DNA from: Niastella populi
GTDB taxonomy: Bacteria; Bacteroidota; Bacteroidia; Chitinophagales; Chitinophagaceae
Direction of reading: 5' to 3'
DNA length: 64,000 nucleotides
Assembly (NCBI RefSeq): GCF_002078015.1
Contig: NZ_LWBP01000156.1
Span: forward strand, 62,001 to 126,000
The notes beneath the pieces were generated by a model, which saw nothing but the letters and a program-made list of their open reading frames with translations, made no database searches and was not told the origin of the DNA. Shown in pieces: positions 8,821 to 16,627 of this stretch; position 1 is the stretch's first letter, and the number at the start of each line of letters is the position of its first letter. Made by a program: the position numbers and the translations under genes.

Positions 8821-9042
8821 TTATAAGGTGGCGTGAATATCAACCCAAAAGATCAGTTGCCTGGTTACATTCACCCCGGTCATTTTACCAGTAACTATGG
8901 CCAGGTTAAACTTTCTTTCCAGTTCTTTTGCCAGCTGCGGACTGGCTTCCACGGCTACTTCGCGATAGCCCGGTTGCAGATACCAGCCGGAATCATCACC
9001 CTTGTGCGCACCAAAATCATAGATCAGATCTGTGTGTGTCAT
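8821..9042 (-). pseudogene. Truncated FkbM-family methyltransferase
   Basis: About 73 codons from the ATG at 9042 (the frame is open to 9069). DLIYDFGAHKGDDSGWYL followed by VAVEASPQLAKELERKF is the SAM-binding start of FkbM-type methyltransferases (motif D-x-G-A-H-x-G-x-D-T, then acidic E-A-x-P). Similarity may continue to NVTRQLIFWVDI, then a stop follows, whereas family members are usually well over 200 residues. The missing part is not seen in other frames before the flippase start, 15 bp on. I read this as a deletion remnant; a functional short protein is less likely. Confidence 0.6.
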
Positions 9043-9169
9043 TAGCCGATTGGTATTTAAACCCCGCAAATATATTGTTTGCCTGCTGTAAATTCATCCT
9101 CAAAATACTGCGAAAGGTTCGTTTTATTAGGCATTTTTAGCCAAATTCGCGGTCTGTAAACAAGGCATT

Positions 9170-10300
9170 ATGAAAACAGGCATATTTGAAATGGAACATT
9201 TTGAAGGCGCTTACCCGGTGATTCAGCTGTTTGACATGCCTGGCAGCCAACTGGTGATCTTTACCGATGCCGATACGTATCAGCGCTTTGCCGATCTGTT
9301 CAAACAGCATATGGACCGCTTTCAATGGGAAGTGCTTGACAATACCCGCGGCAAATGGCGTTTCTTCAACCAGCTTTATAAAGCGGCCAAAAAACATAGA
9401 CTGGATATTTTCTATTTGAATACTATAAGCGATAATCATTTGTTCTATGCATGGGTTATAGGACTGCTGCGCATTGCCCGGGTAGTGATCACCGTACATG
9501 ATATAAACTGCATGTTCAAAAGCAGCTGGTCGTGGAGAATAAGACCGCTGTTCCATCACATGGGAAAAAAAGCCATTATAAAACGGGTGAAGGAATTCAA
9601 TGTGGTATCTGATACCATGGTTGATTATTTACGCGAAACCACCGGTAGACAAAAACTAGTGCATAATATCCCCGGCGCCGTGTTTGAAAGTGAACAGGTA
9701 TCGCTGACAATAGCAGACCATATTCACCTCGTGGTTCCCGGCTCGCTCGATAAAAAGCGGCGCGATTACCACCAGGTATTTGCCTTGCTGAAAGCGGCGG
9801 AGGCAAAACAACTGCCCTTGCATATTACGTTGCTGGGCGGTTATATGGACGAGTACGGCAAAGCGATCATTGAACAGGCAAGATCGCTTTCATTGAAATA
9901 TACGCGGGTTACGGTATACGATACCCGCCTTGTTCACCAGGATGAATTCGATAAACAGCTGAATGCGGCCCATTTTGTTTTCATTCCTTCCGTTATCGAT
10001 ACAGCTATTTGTTTTTCCATTCCCGAAGTATATGGCCTTACGAAATCTTCGGGGAATATGTTCGATGTAATAAAACATGCGCGCCCATTCATTACCCCGC
10101 AGGCATTGTGTATTTCGGCTACCCTCGGTAGTAGTTGTTACCGCTATACTTCCATCGATCAGTTGACAGAATTCCTGCAAGAGTTATTTCAAAAGAAAAA
10201 AGAATATGTTTCATGGCAGCAGCGGGCGCTGGCAAATTCAAAAGAATACACCATTGCCAAAGTGCGCAGCCGTAATCCTACGCTTTTTGCAGCGGGCTAA
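9170..10300 (+). CDS. Glycosyltransferase, GT4-like
   Basis: 376 residues with a two-Rossmann plan. The N-terminal half holds VITVHDINCMFKSS and EFNVVSDTMVDYLRE, and the C-terminal half starts at HLVVPGSLDKKRRDYHQVFA, which matches the linker and donor-domain entry of GT-B enzymes. Late residues FSIPEVYGLTKSSGNMFDVI occupy the place of the nucleotide-sugar E-x7-E region, in a diverged form. It probably adds a sugar to a surface glycan. Its 3' end overlaps the convergent GT9 gene by 23 bp. Confidence 0.75.
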   Translation: MKTGIFEMEHFEGAYPVIQLFDMPGSQLVIFTDADTYQRFADLFKQHMDRFQWEVLDNTRGKWRFFNQLYKAAKKHRLDIFYLNTISDNHLFYAWVIGLLRIARVVITVHDINCMFKSSWSWRIRPLFHHMGKKAIIKRVKEFNVVSDTMVDYLRETTGRQKLVHNIPGAVFESEQVSLTIADHIHLVVPGSLDKKRRDYHQVFALLKAAEAKQLPLHITLLGGYMDEYGKAIIEQARSLSLKYTRVTVYDTRLVHQDEFDKQLNAAHFVFIPSVIDTAICFSIPEVYGLTKSSGNMFDVIKHARPFITPQALCISATLGSSCYRYTSIDQLTEFLQELFQKKKEYVSWQQRALANSKEYTIAKVRSRNPTLFAAG

Positions 10301-11186
10301 TGCCACTATGCTGAAGGAATATGTTGAATACTTCATTGGGAGCAACAGAATCGATTACAGCCTGTGAAAAGCTGGTCTTGTAAAACGCCTGGTGTAACAA
10401 CGGGCTAACCACTTTTTTCAGTGTGCCGTAATCATGGATCTCGGCCGCACTGGTACAATTAAATATGGCGATGGATGGAATGTGGTAGGCTATGGCCACA
10501 TGCATGGCGAGGGTATCGCCCGAAATAAGAAAACTGCAGCTGGCGATATCATCGAGGTATTCGGTGATGCTGTCGCGTTGTTCAAGTAGTTTTATAGTGT
10601 AACCAAGGGCCTGCAGTTTTGTTATCAATGCCGGGTAACCGCTCCAGCCTTTATTGGGCCAGCGTGCTCCTACCCTTGTTTCAATACCAATAACCTTTGG
10701 TACAGGTCTTATATGATTATTCCGGTATATACAATATTGCTCACCGTTGAATGGCAAATTGAACATGCTTAGCACCAGTTGCTGAAAGGTGGCCGTGTTG
10801 CGTCTTTTGGCTTCGTTGGCGCAGGATGCGCCCAATGATGAAACCAGGCTCATGTCATACCATGGGGCTGAATCGGGAGTATAAGTGAGCTTTTTATTTT
10901 CCAGGCTGATGCCGGTTAATTTCTTAGTGGGAACTCTGCTCGCAAGCAAAGCGCACGCAGCATCTTCTTCAAGCGAAATCGTATGATCAAAAATTTCGTG
11001 CTGTAAAGTAGTCAAGGCATTATCCAGGGTAACAACGCGATGGAGATTAGGATGCCTGGCAGGCAAAATGCCCTGATACCTGCTGTCGATAACCCAGGTT
11101 ACGGAGCCCTGCAGCGCATTCAATAGTACGGTTGTACGAACAACGTCACCTGCTGCTCCGGTTTTTATAAGCAGAATTTTTGTCAT
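10278..11186 (-). CDS. Glycosyltransferase family 9 (heptosyltransferase-like)
   Basis: 302 residues. It starts with KILLIKTGAAGDVVRTTVLL, the G-x-GD block of ADP-heptose:LPS heptosyltransferases. The C-terminal half carries VIGIETRVGARWPNKGW and SCSFLISGDTLAMHVAIAY, equivalent to the S/TGD-G-P-H-A donor-binding block of GT9 enzymes. It is likely to act in the cytoplasm on a lipopolysaccharide core or other surface glycan. Donor specificity is not readable. Confidence 0.85.
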   Translation of the reverse strand: MTKILLIKTGAAGDVVRTTVLLNALQGSVTWVIDSRYQGILPARHPNLHRVVTLDNALTTLQHEIFDHTISLEEDAACALLASRVPTKKLTGISLENKKLTYTPDSAPWYDMSLVSSLGASCANEAKRRNTATFQQLVLSMFNLPFNGEQYCIYRNNHIRPVPKVIGIETRVGARWPNKGWSGYPALITKLQALGYTIKLLEQRDSITEYLDDIASCSFLISGDTLAMHVAIAYHIPSIAIFNCTSAAEIHDYGTLKKVVSPLLHQAFYKTSFSQAVIDSVAPNEVFNIFLQHSGISPLQKA

Positions 11187-11279
11187 CTCGGGCGTAAATG
11201 TACACTTCCAATTTTAATTGGCTAAACATATATGACAAAAAATAATGACAATCAATGCCGGGTCACATGATGACCTCTA

Positions 11280-11714
11280 TCATTTTGTTACCGCCGCCAT
11301 TGAAACATTAAGCTGGGAAAGTTCGTGTTGTGGAATGTCTTCTTCCATTTTTCTGAAGATGATCTCATCTTCAAAATGGCTGTGCTGGTCTACCAGTTTT
11401 ATGAATGCTTTGTAGAGGTAATAATCCTCATCGTTGCGACTGAGGCGTTCGGCCAGCAACCGGATGGTATCATGTTCGCGCTTCAAAACATTGATGTAAT
11501 TGTAGCTGAACTGATGCTTCTGCAAAAAAGGAAATAATATCGCCTCTTCTGCATCCACATGCTTTTGCAGCTCGTTTTTCCAAAATTGAACGATGCGCTG
11601 CCTGATGGTTGATTTATCGCGCTGCTGTTGGATGTCTCGTAAGAACTCACGGCATTTAAGCCTGTCTTCCTTATGTTGCCAGGATAGTACCTGTAAAGAC
11701 CTTGAATGTTCCAT
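11280..11714 (-). CDS. Hemerythrin HHE-domain protein
   Basis: 144 residues, mostly helical, with His and acidic residues spaced as in hemerythrin-like HHE proteins: QHK near the N-terminus, HVDAEEAILFPFL (about residue 51), LKREHDTI (about 78) and DQHSHFEDEIIFRKM (about 109). These bind a di-iron centre and are used for oxygen or nitric-oxide sensing, storage or repair. It stands alone with no partner domain, so its role is open. Confidence 0.88.
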   Translation of the reverse strand: MEHSRSLQVLSWQHKEDRLKCREFLRDIQQQRDKSTIRQRIVQFWKNELQKHVDAEEAILFPFLQKHQFSYNYINVLKREHDTIRLLAERLSRNDEDYYLYKAFIKLVDQHSHFEDEIIFRKMEEDIPQHELSQLNVSMAAVTK

Positions 11715-11817
11715 ATAGCAATTCCTCCCCTATCAGTTAAACAATAATCAAACCAGTAGTAAATAATGGGGAAAAGTCGGGGTTTGATTGAATGTTTAAC
11801 TTATGTTAAAATAGTGG

Positions 11818-11845
11818 GAATCGGCAATCGGCAATCGTAAATCGG
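11818..11845. repeat. GGCAATC 7-bp repeat
   Basis: AATCGGC, AATCGGC, AATCGTA, AATCGGC in the 284-bp gap between the hemerythrin gene and tpiA. The same family occurs at 24204-24230 and near 48536. Confidence 0.65.
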
Positions 11846-11956
11846 CTCGAATTCGGGCGGCGCAAGGTCGTAAATAAATCTCAAATTTCACGAGCCCTTT
11901 CACTGCCTGCCCCGATGAAGTGGGGGTTTCACGTTTGCCGATTCACTGCCATAAAA

Positions 11957-11986
11957 GCAAAAGCCCCGGATGTACCAGGGCTTTGC
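11957..11986 (-). terminator. Terminator of tpiA
   Basis: GCAAAGCCCTGG and CCGGGGCTTTTGC (minus strand) pair with one bulge around a short loop, followed by TTTT. It lies 13 bp after the tpiA stop. Confidence 0.75.
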
Positions 11987-11998
11987 TATATGATCAAA

Positions 11999-12760
11999 TT
12001 ACTTCAAACTATTAATTATAGTAATAAACTCTCCCGCATTAAGGGACGCTCCACCTACCAGCCCGCCGTCAACATCGGGTTGAGAGAACAGTTCTTTGGC
12101 ATTATTTGCTTTTACGCTTCCGCCGTACAGGATAGAAATTTCGGCGGCTACCGCTTCGCCGTATTGTTTGGCAAGAACGCTGCGCAGGTAAGCATGCATT
12201 TCCTGGGCCTGGTCAGACGTGGCCGTTTTACCGGTGCCAATGGCCCAAATGGGTTCATAGGCGATCACGATGCGTTTGATATCTTTTTCTGATAAATGGA
12301 ACAGCGATTCTTTCAATTGCGTTTCAACATAACTGTTTTGTGTGCCGGCCTCCCGAATGTTAAGCGGTTCGCCACAGCAAAAAATGGGCGTTATATCGTA
12401 TTGCAGGCAGAGGTCGGTTTTCTCAGCCAGCATTTTGTTCGATTCCTGAAAGTATTCGCGGCGCTCGCTATGACCCAGTACGCAAAAAGGTATGCCGATC
12501 GATTGCAGCATTTCAACAGAAACCTCACCGGTATAAGCGCCGGATTTTTTATTATAGCAGTTCTGGGCAGCAACAAAGTAGTTGTTCTCATTTTCAGTTT
12601 CGCTTTTTGCCATGATCAGGTACGGGAACGGAACAGCAAAAATGGTTTGCTGATGGTCTTTCAATGCAATGCTGGCTGAAAGGATCTCATCGAGTAACTG
12701 TTCACCCGCCTGATAGGTACAATTCATCTTCCAGTTAGCCGCAGCAATTTGTTTGCGCAT
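11999..12760 (-). CDS. tpiA: Triosephosphate isomerase
   Basis: Interconverts glyceraldehyde-3-phosphate and dihydroxyacetone phosphate in glycolysis. 253 residues. The catalytic residues are visible: N9 and K11 (AANWKMN), H97 (LGHSERR) and E169 (AYEPIWAIGTG), with the C-terminal GGSVKANN and GGLVGGASL phosphate loops. It lies 29 bp after the GlmU-like gene in the same direction, so they are probably co-transcribed. Confidence 0.98.
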   Translation of the reverse strand: MRKQIAAANWKMNCTYQAGEQLLDEILSASIALKDHQQTIFAVPFPYLIMAKSETENENNYFVAAQNCYNKKSGAYTGEVSVEMLQSIGIPFCVLGHSERREYFQESNKMLAEKTDLCLQYDITPIFCCGEPLNIREAGTQNSYVETQLKESLFHLSEKDIKRIVIAYEPIWAIGTGKTATSDQAQEMHAYLRSVLAKQYGEAVAAEISILYGGSVKANNAKELFSQPDVDGGLVGGASLNAGEFITIINSLK

Positions 12761-12789
12761 AAGAAATCGTCTTTTTTAGTGATGGTCGT

Positions 12790-13851
12790 TTATGATTGTC
12801 CAAAAATATGTTTCAATTGTTTTATTTCTTCTTCTGAAAGCATTTGATTTTTTAATTTTTTCCAGTTCCCGATATCTCTCAGCGCTTTTTCGAATTCGTA
12901 AAGGCTGAGCCCCTTGTTGCCCCAGGTAAAGCTGGGAATGAATTTGGGTGGAATGCCCTCGCCAAAAACGTTGGCGCAAATGCCTACCACGGTACCGGTA
13001 TTGAAAGAGGTATTGATGGCCGCCCGGGAGTAATCGCCCATTATTAGTCCGCATTTCAACCCTACCCGCATGTAGTCGCGGCTATGGAAATGCCACACGC
13101 TCACGTCACTGGCCGTGTTCTTTATATTTGAATTGGAGGTTCCGGCACCCAGGTTGCACCACTCGCCTATCACCGAATCGCCCAAATAACCATCGTGGGC
13201 TTTATTTGAATAGCCGAGCAGAACAGTGTTTTTGACCTCGCCCCCGATCATGCTGTACGGACCAACAGTAGTAGCCCCGTACACTTTGGCGCCCATTTTT
13301 ACCAGCGCGCCCTCGCCCATGGCAAAAGGCCCGCGGATAAGCGCTCCTTCCATGATCTCGGCATTCTTTCCAATATAAATAGGGCCGGTGGATGCATTCA
13401 GGACGCAATGATTCAGCATGGCCCCCGGTTCAATAAAGATATTGCCCGGGTTGGTGGTGAGAACCGTTTCCGGAATGGCAGCCGATTGCCGGTTTTTTGT
13501 AATCAATTGAAAATCTTCACGTAAGGCCCAATCATTCCATTGAAATATATGCCAGGGGTACTGCAGGATCTTTACCTGGCTGTAATCGGGCTCACCGGTA
13601 GGCTCGCCACTGGCATCGAAAATTGACTTAACAAAGCCGGCTGTTGGCAGAATATTGGCGGCAAAAACAATGGCGTCGGCAGGCGCCTGTTCGTTGCTTT
13701 TAAGTAAGGTTACAGGTCGCTGCAGCAATGCTTCCCATTTTTGCCTGATGGTGAGAATACCGATACGGATCTCGGCCGCATGGCGGGTTTGGGCAAAAGG
13801 AAAGAGGTGATCTGCCACTTCTTTATCGGAAAGGAATACCCGTTTGTTCAT
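12790..13851 (-). CDS. GlmU-like putative sugar nucleotidyltransferase
   Basis: 353 residues. The N-terminal part (LFPFAQTRHAAEIRIGILT) is the reduced nucleotidyltransferase domain seen in Bacteroidota GlmU-family proteins. From about residue 150 there is a left-handed beta-helix of hexapeptide repeats (IYIGKNAEIMEGALIRGP and after), as in acyltransferases acting on sugar nucleotides. The enzyme probably makes an activated sugar for the envelope; substrate unknown. The start codon lies inside a unit of a 7-bp tandem repeat (13846-13952), leaving no normal leader. Confidence 0.85.
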   Translation of the reverse strand: MNKRVFLSDKEVADHLFPFAQTRHAAEIRIGILTIRQKWEALLQRPVTLLKSNEQAPADAIVFAANILPTAGFVKSIFDASGEPTGEPDYSQVKILQYPWHIFQWNDWALREDFQLITKNRQSAAIPETVLTTNPGNIFIEPGAMLNHCVLNASTGPIYIGKNAEIMEGALIRGPFAMGEGALVKMGAKVYGATTVGPYSMIGGEVKNTVLLGYSNKAHDGYLGDSVIGEWCNLGAGTSNSNIKNTASDVSVWHFHSRDYMRVGLKCGLIMGDYSRAAINTSFNTGTVVGICANVFGEGIPPKFIPSFTWGNKGLSLYEFEKALRDIGNWKKLKNQMLSEEEIKQLKHIFGQS

Positions 13852-13952
13852 AGTTTTCTGTTTACAGTTCTCAGTTCATAGTTCACAGTTCATAGTTCAC
13901 AGTTCATAGTTCACAGTTCATAGTTCACAGTTCATAGTTCACAGTTCATAGT
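13846..13952 (-). repeat. GTTCATA/GTTCACA array that includes a start codon
   Basis: On the plus strand the phase runs GTTCATA (13846-13852, its CAT is the start codon of the minus-strand gene), GTTTTCT, GTTTACA, GTTCTCA, then regular alternating GTTCATA and GTTCACA for about 80 bp. It is the same unit as the 402-bp array at 52521. Confidence 0.85.
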
Positions 13953-14168
13953 TTCGGTGCCCGTTTCGCAGTTTCAACACATGGCTTTTAATGACTGGCC
14001 CTTTAAGGATGAGCGCCCAAACTTAATTCATTTTGCCCTTATCTACGTATGCACCCATATTTACACGACACCGCCGCATTTTTGGATGGTAGCGGCGGTC
14101 TGTTCTTGGTTGCACTGATAAATATCCTGTTTGCTCCGGTACGTTTTCTATTTGTTATGGTATGTTTT

Positions 14169-14421
14169 CTGTCAGCGCGAACACCACGCTGACAGATTTT
14201 GACCATTTTCTGTCAGCGCGAACACCACGCTGACAGATTTTGACCATTTTCTGTCAGCGCGAACATCGCGCTGACAGATTTCGGCCATTTTCTGTCAGCG
14301 CGAACACCGCGCTAACAGATTTCGACCTCGCGCTAACAGATTTGACCCAATTTCTGTCAGCGCAGACAATGCGCTAACACATTTCAGCTGTTTACTATCA
14401 GCACAAACACTGCGCTAACAG
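14169..14421 (-). repeat. 41-bp tandem array of 27-bp imperfect hairpins
   Basis: Units begin at 14169, 14210, 14251 and 14292 (exact 41-bp period), then there is a half unit at 14329-14339 and further units at 14354 and 14395. Each is CTGTCAGCGCG, a 5-nt loop, CGCGCTGACAG or a variant, separated by 14 bp close to ATTTTGACCATTTT. Only copy 3 is a perfect 11-bp palindrome. The remaining gene-free stretch to 15044 shows weak inverted repeats near 14685-14715 but nothing I can name. Confidence 0.85.
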
Positions 14422-14965
14422 GTTTGGACCCATTTCAATTGACACCGGTGCTGTAACAGTTCCAATGGCCAGCAAAGTTTCCATGAAAAGCCCGGCAAAA
14501 ACCAAAACTACCCGAAAAATGATGCCGGCAACAGGTAACGGTCCACGTTTCCGGTTTAAAAAAGATAAATCAACTAATCATGATAGCCTGCCGGAAGGCG
14601 AACAGTTGAAAGCAAACACCTGCAATGCAAAATGACCTGGCAATGGCCGGCAATACACAGGCAGCGTCATGAATTCGAAAAGCATCAACTGATAAGCAGC
14701 ACACAGTTTATCAATTAACAATGCGCATTAATTAAAGCGAGACTTTAAACCGGGTGAAGTAATTCGGGAATACTTTATCACATTTATGAAATGTATAAAT
14801 GACACAATTAGCCACGGGCATATTGTTCAGGAAAAAGCGCAATAAATACGAACAGGTGTAAGTATAATAAAACAATAGAAGCAGGAGTGCAGTGAGTTAA
14901 AGGAGTATTAACGAATGCCAGGCAATAAAACGAATTAATAGACGCGTTATTGAATTGTTGTAGAA

Positions 14966-14996
14966 CAAAAATCCCCTTCCTTAGACAAGGAAAGGG
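14966..14996 (-). terminator. Terminator of rpmE2
   Basis: On the minus strand CCCTTTCCTT-GTCT-AAGGAAGGGG (10 bp with one G-U) is followed by ATTTTTG. Confidence 0.85.
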
Positions 14997-15044
14997 AAAG
15001 TATAGCCATGAAAAACAAAAATGTTTGTATTGAAATTACGCTTT

Positions 15045-15296
15045 TTATTTTTTCTTTTCGTAACGTTTCTTGAATTTATCAATACGACCCGCTGTGTCTA
15101 CCAGTACGTTCTGTCCGGTAAAGAAGGGGTGAGATGTGTTAGAAATTTCTAATTTGATCAGAGGGTATTCGTTACCATCTTCCCATTTAATGGTTTCTTT
15201 TGAGGGAGAAGTGGAACGGCTGAGGAAACTGTACCCGTTACTCATATCTTTAAATACTACGAACCGATAATTTTCGGGATGAAGTCCCTTTTTCAT
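15045..15296 (-). CDS. rpmE2: 50S ribosomal protein L31, type B
   Basis: 83 residues, starting [19 protein letters not shown], with the [10 protein letters not shown] block characteristic of L31. It has no cysteine at all, so it is the zinc-independent type B form rather than the CxxC form. It is transcribed alone with a terminator downstream. The 582-bp gap upstream (15297-15878) holds no credible gene; it contains a CCCCGGCCCCTAAAGGGGAGG motif stretch near 15707 and a repeat zone. Confidence 0.95.
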   Translation of the reverse strand: MKKGLHPENYRFVVFKDMSNGYSFLSRSTSPSKETIKWEDGNEYPLIKLEISNTSHPFFTGQNVLVDTAGRIDKFKKRYEKKK

Positions 15297-15744
15297 AACT
15301 CTTTGATTTTAATTGTGCACCGATTTTGCGGTACTACCTGTTTAAATGTATTTGTTATACTGGTTTTATCAGCAAAGCCGCAAAATTAGCTCTCCCTCAT
15401 AACTCCGCCAAATTAAATTTTATTCCTGACTTTTTTAAATATTTATTAAAGATAATTGGAAAATTGATTAACTGGGGGGCAAAAATAATTTATTCAGGCA
15501 AGAAATTAAAAAAGAAAGCACCGGATCCATTTTATACCTGCTACGAGCACGTATAACCTGTATAACCCAATGCTTTCCGCTAGCCGCATTGAACCATTTT
15601 ACCAGTCTACTGCGACTTTCTATACCTAAGATACTTATTATATTGTTTCTATTCCAAAAAAAAGGCCGTTATGTTTTGCACCTGTTCTGCACCATTTTAT
15701 CCACACCCCCGGCCCCTAAAGGGGAGGAAGAGGATCAGGAACGC

Positions 15745-15873
15745 CTTCGGCTTTTACCTGTATTTGCTTTCAACTTGAGTTTTGCGGCTTACAGCTGTAT
15801 TCGCTTTCCGCTTTTGCCTTTGGGCTTTAGCCTGTTTTTGCTTGCAGCTTGAGGCTCGCAGCTTGCAGCCTGT
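15745..15873 (-). repeat. GCTTGCA-type degenerate 7-bp repeat
   Basis: At 15841-15870 the plus strand reads CTTGCAG, CTTGAGG, CTCGCAG, CTTGCAG in register. More degenerate units (AAAGC/GGCTT types) extend back to about 15745, matching the zone at 1683-1740. The block ends about 9 bp from the yajQ stop codon, separated by GGAATACAG (minus strand). Confidence 0.65.
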
Positions 15874-15878
15874 ATTCC

Positions 15879-16370
15879 CTAACTCCTCATGTTCTCGTAC
15901 TGCAACGGAATTCCCAGGGATGCTTCGCGGCAAAGTTTGATCACATCCTGCAGGTCGTCGATCTTTTTGCCGGTAACCCGTACAATATCGTCATTGATCG
16001 ATGCCTGCACTTTCAGGCCCGAGTCCTTGATCAGTTTTACGATCTTTTTGGCGTCTTCCTGTTTCAATCCATTGCGTACAGCAACCTCCTGCTTGGTATA
16101 CTTACCGCTCTGGTAAGCTTCTTTGCTAAGGTCAAACGCTTCGGGCGAAATGTTCTGTTTGTGCGCCCGGTTGATGAGTACATCGATCAACTGGCCCATC
16201 TTCATTGCATCTTCCGTTTCAATGTTGATCTTGAATTCTTTTTTATCGAGATTGATCACCACGTGCGAACCTTTAAAATCGAACCGGTTGGTGATCTCCT
16301 TGGTGGTAACATTCACTGCATTGTCCAGTGCCTGTCCATCCACTTTACTTACAATGTCAAACGAAGGCAT
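15879..16370 (-). CDS. yajQ: YajQ-family (UPF0234) nucleotide-binding protein
   Basis: 163 residues, full length for the family. It starts MPSFDIVSKVD and has the conserved EITNRFDFKGS block near residue 25 and the C-terminal VTGKKIDDLQDVI. YajQ proteins bind nucleotides (cyclic-di-GMP in some species) and affect gene regulation or RNA handling; the exact role here is not known. It is monocistronic by spacing. Confidence 0.95.
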   Translation of the reverse strand: MPSFDIVSKVDGQALDNAVNVTTKEITNRFDFKGSHVVINLDKKEFKINIETEDAMKMGQLIDVLINRAHKQNISPEAFDLSKEAYQSGKYTKQEVAVRNGLKQEDAKKIVKLIKDSGLKVQASINDDIVRVTGKKIDDLQDVIKLCREASLGIPLQYENMRS

Positions 16371-16421
16371 AGCGATAGTTTAATGTGCTTAAAAGTATAC
16401 GAAGCACGAAAATAAGCAATG

Positions 16422-16627
16422 TTAATGTGATAATTCGATAATGTGATAATGTGATAATGAAATTGGGTGGGTGCTTCGTAACAGCTTTGGTGATATTAAA
16501 GTTAATGTGATAGTTCGATAATCCAGCAGGGCGTTACAGGTTGTGCTAATGAATACAGTTTTGTGGATGCTTTTGCGCGAGCCTGTATTCCATTGGCTAA
16601 TTATCACATTAGCTAATTATCGAATTA
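16422..16627 (-). repeat. TAATGTGA/TAATTCGA 8-bp repeats after the 16625 receptor gene
   Basis: From the receptor stop codon outward (minus strand) the units are TAATTCGA, TAATTAGC, TAATGTGA, TAATTAGC, CAATGGAA, with the first TAA being the stop itself. Three more units of the same family lie at 16422-16458 and about two at 16502-16522. GGAATACAG joins the blocks. Confidence 0.8.

Noticed and set aside
14169-14421. The regularly spaced repeats look like a CRISPR array
   Set aside because: The 14-bp spacers are nearly identical to one another, the repeats are whole palindromes, and there are no cas genes in the window.
14465-14635. A 56-codon plus-strand frame (starts MASKVSMKSPAKTKTTRK) in the long gap
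   Set aside because: There is no Shine-Dalgarno sequence, promoter, terminator or recognised family; its basic composition fits chance translation of A/C-rich DNA.
15326-15852. Plus-strand reading frames of 76 and 87 codons upstream of yajQ
   Set aside because: They cover repeat-rich and low-complexity DNA, lack start signals and show no protein-like composition.
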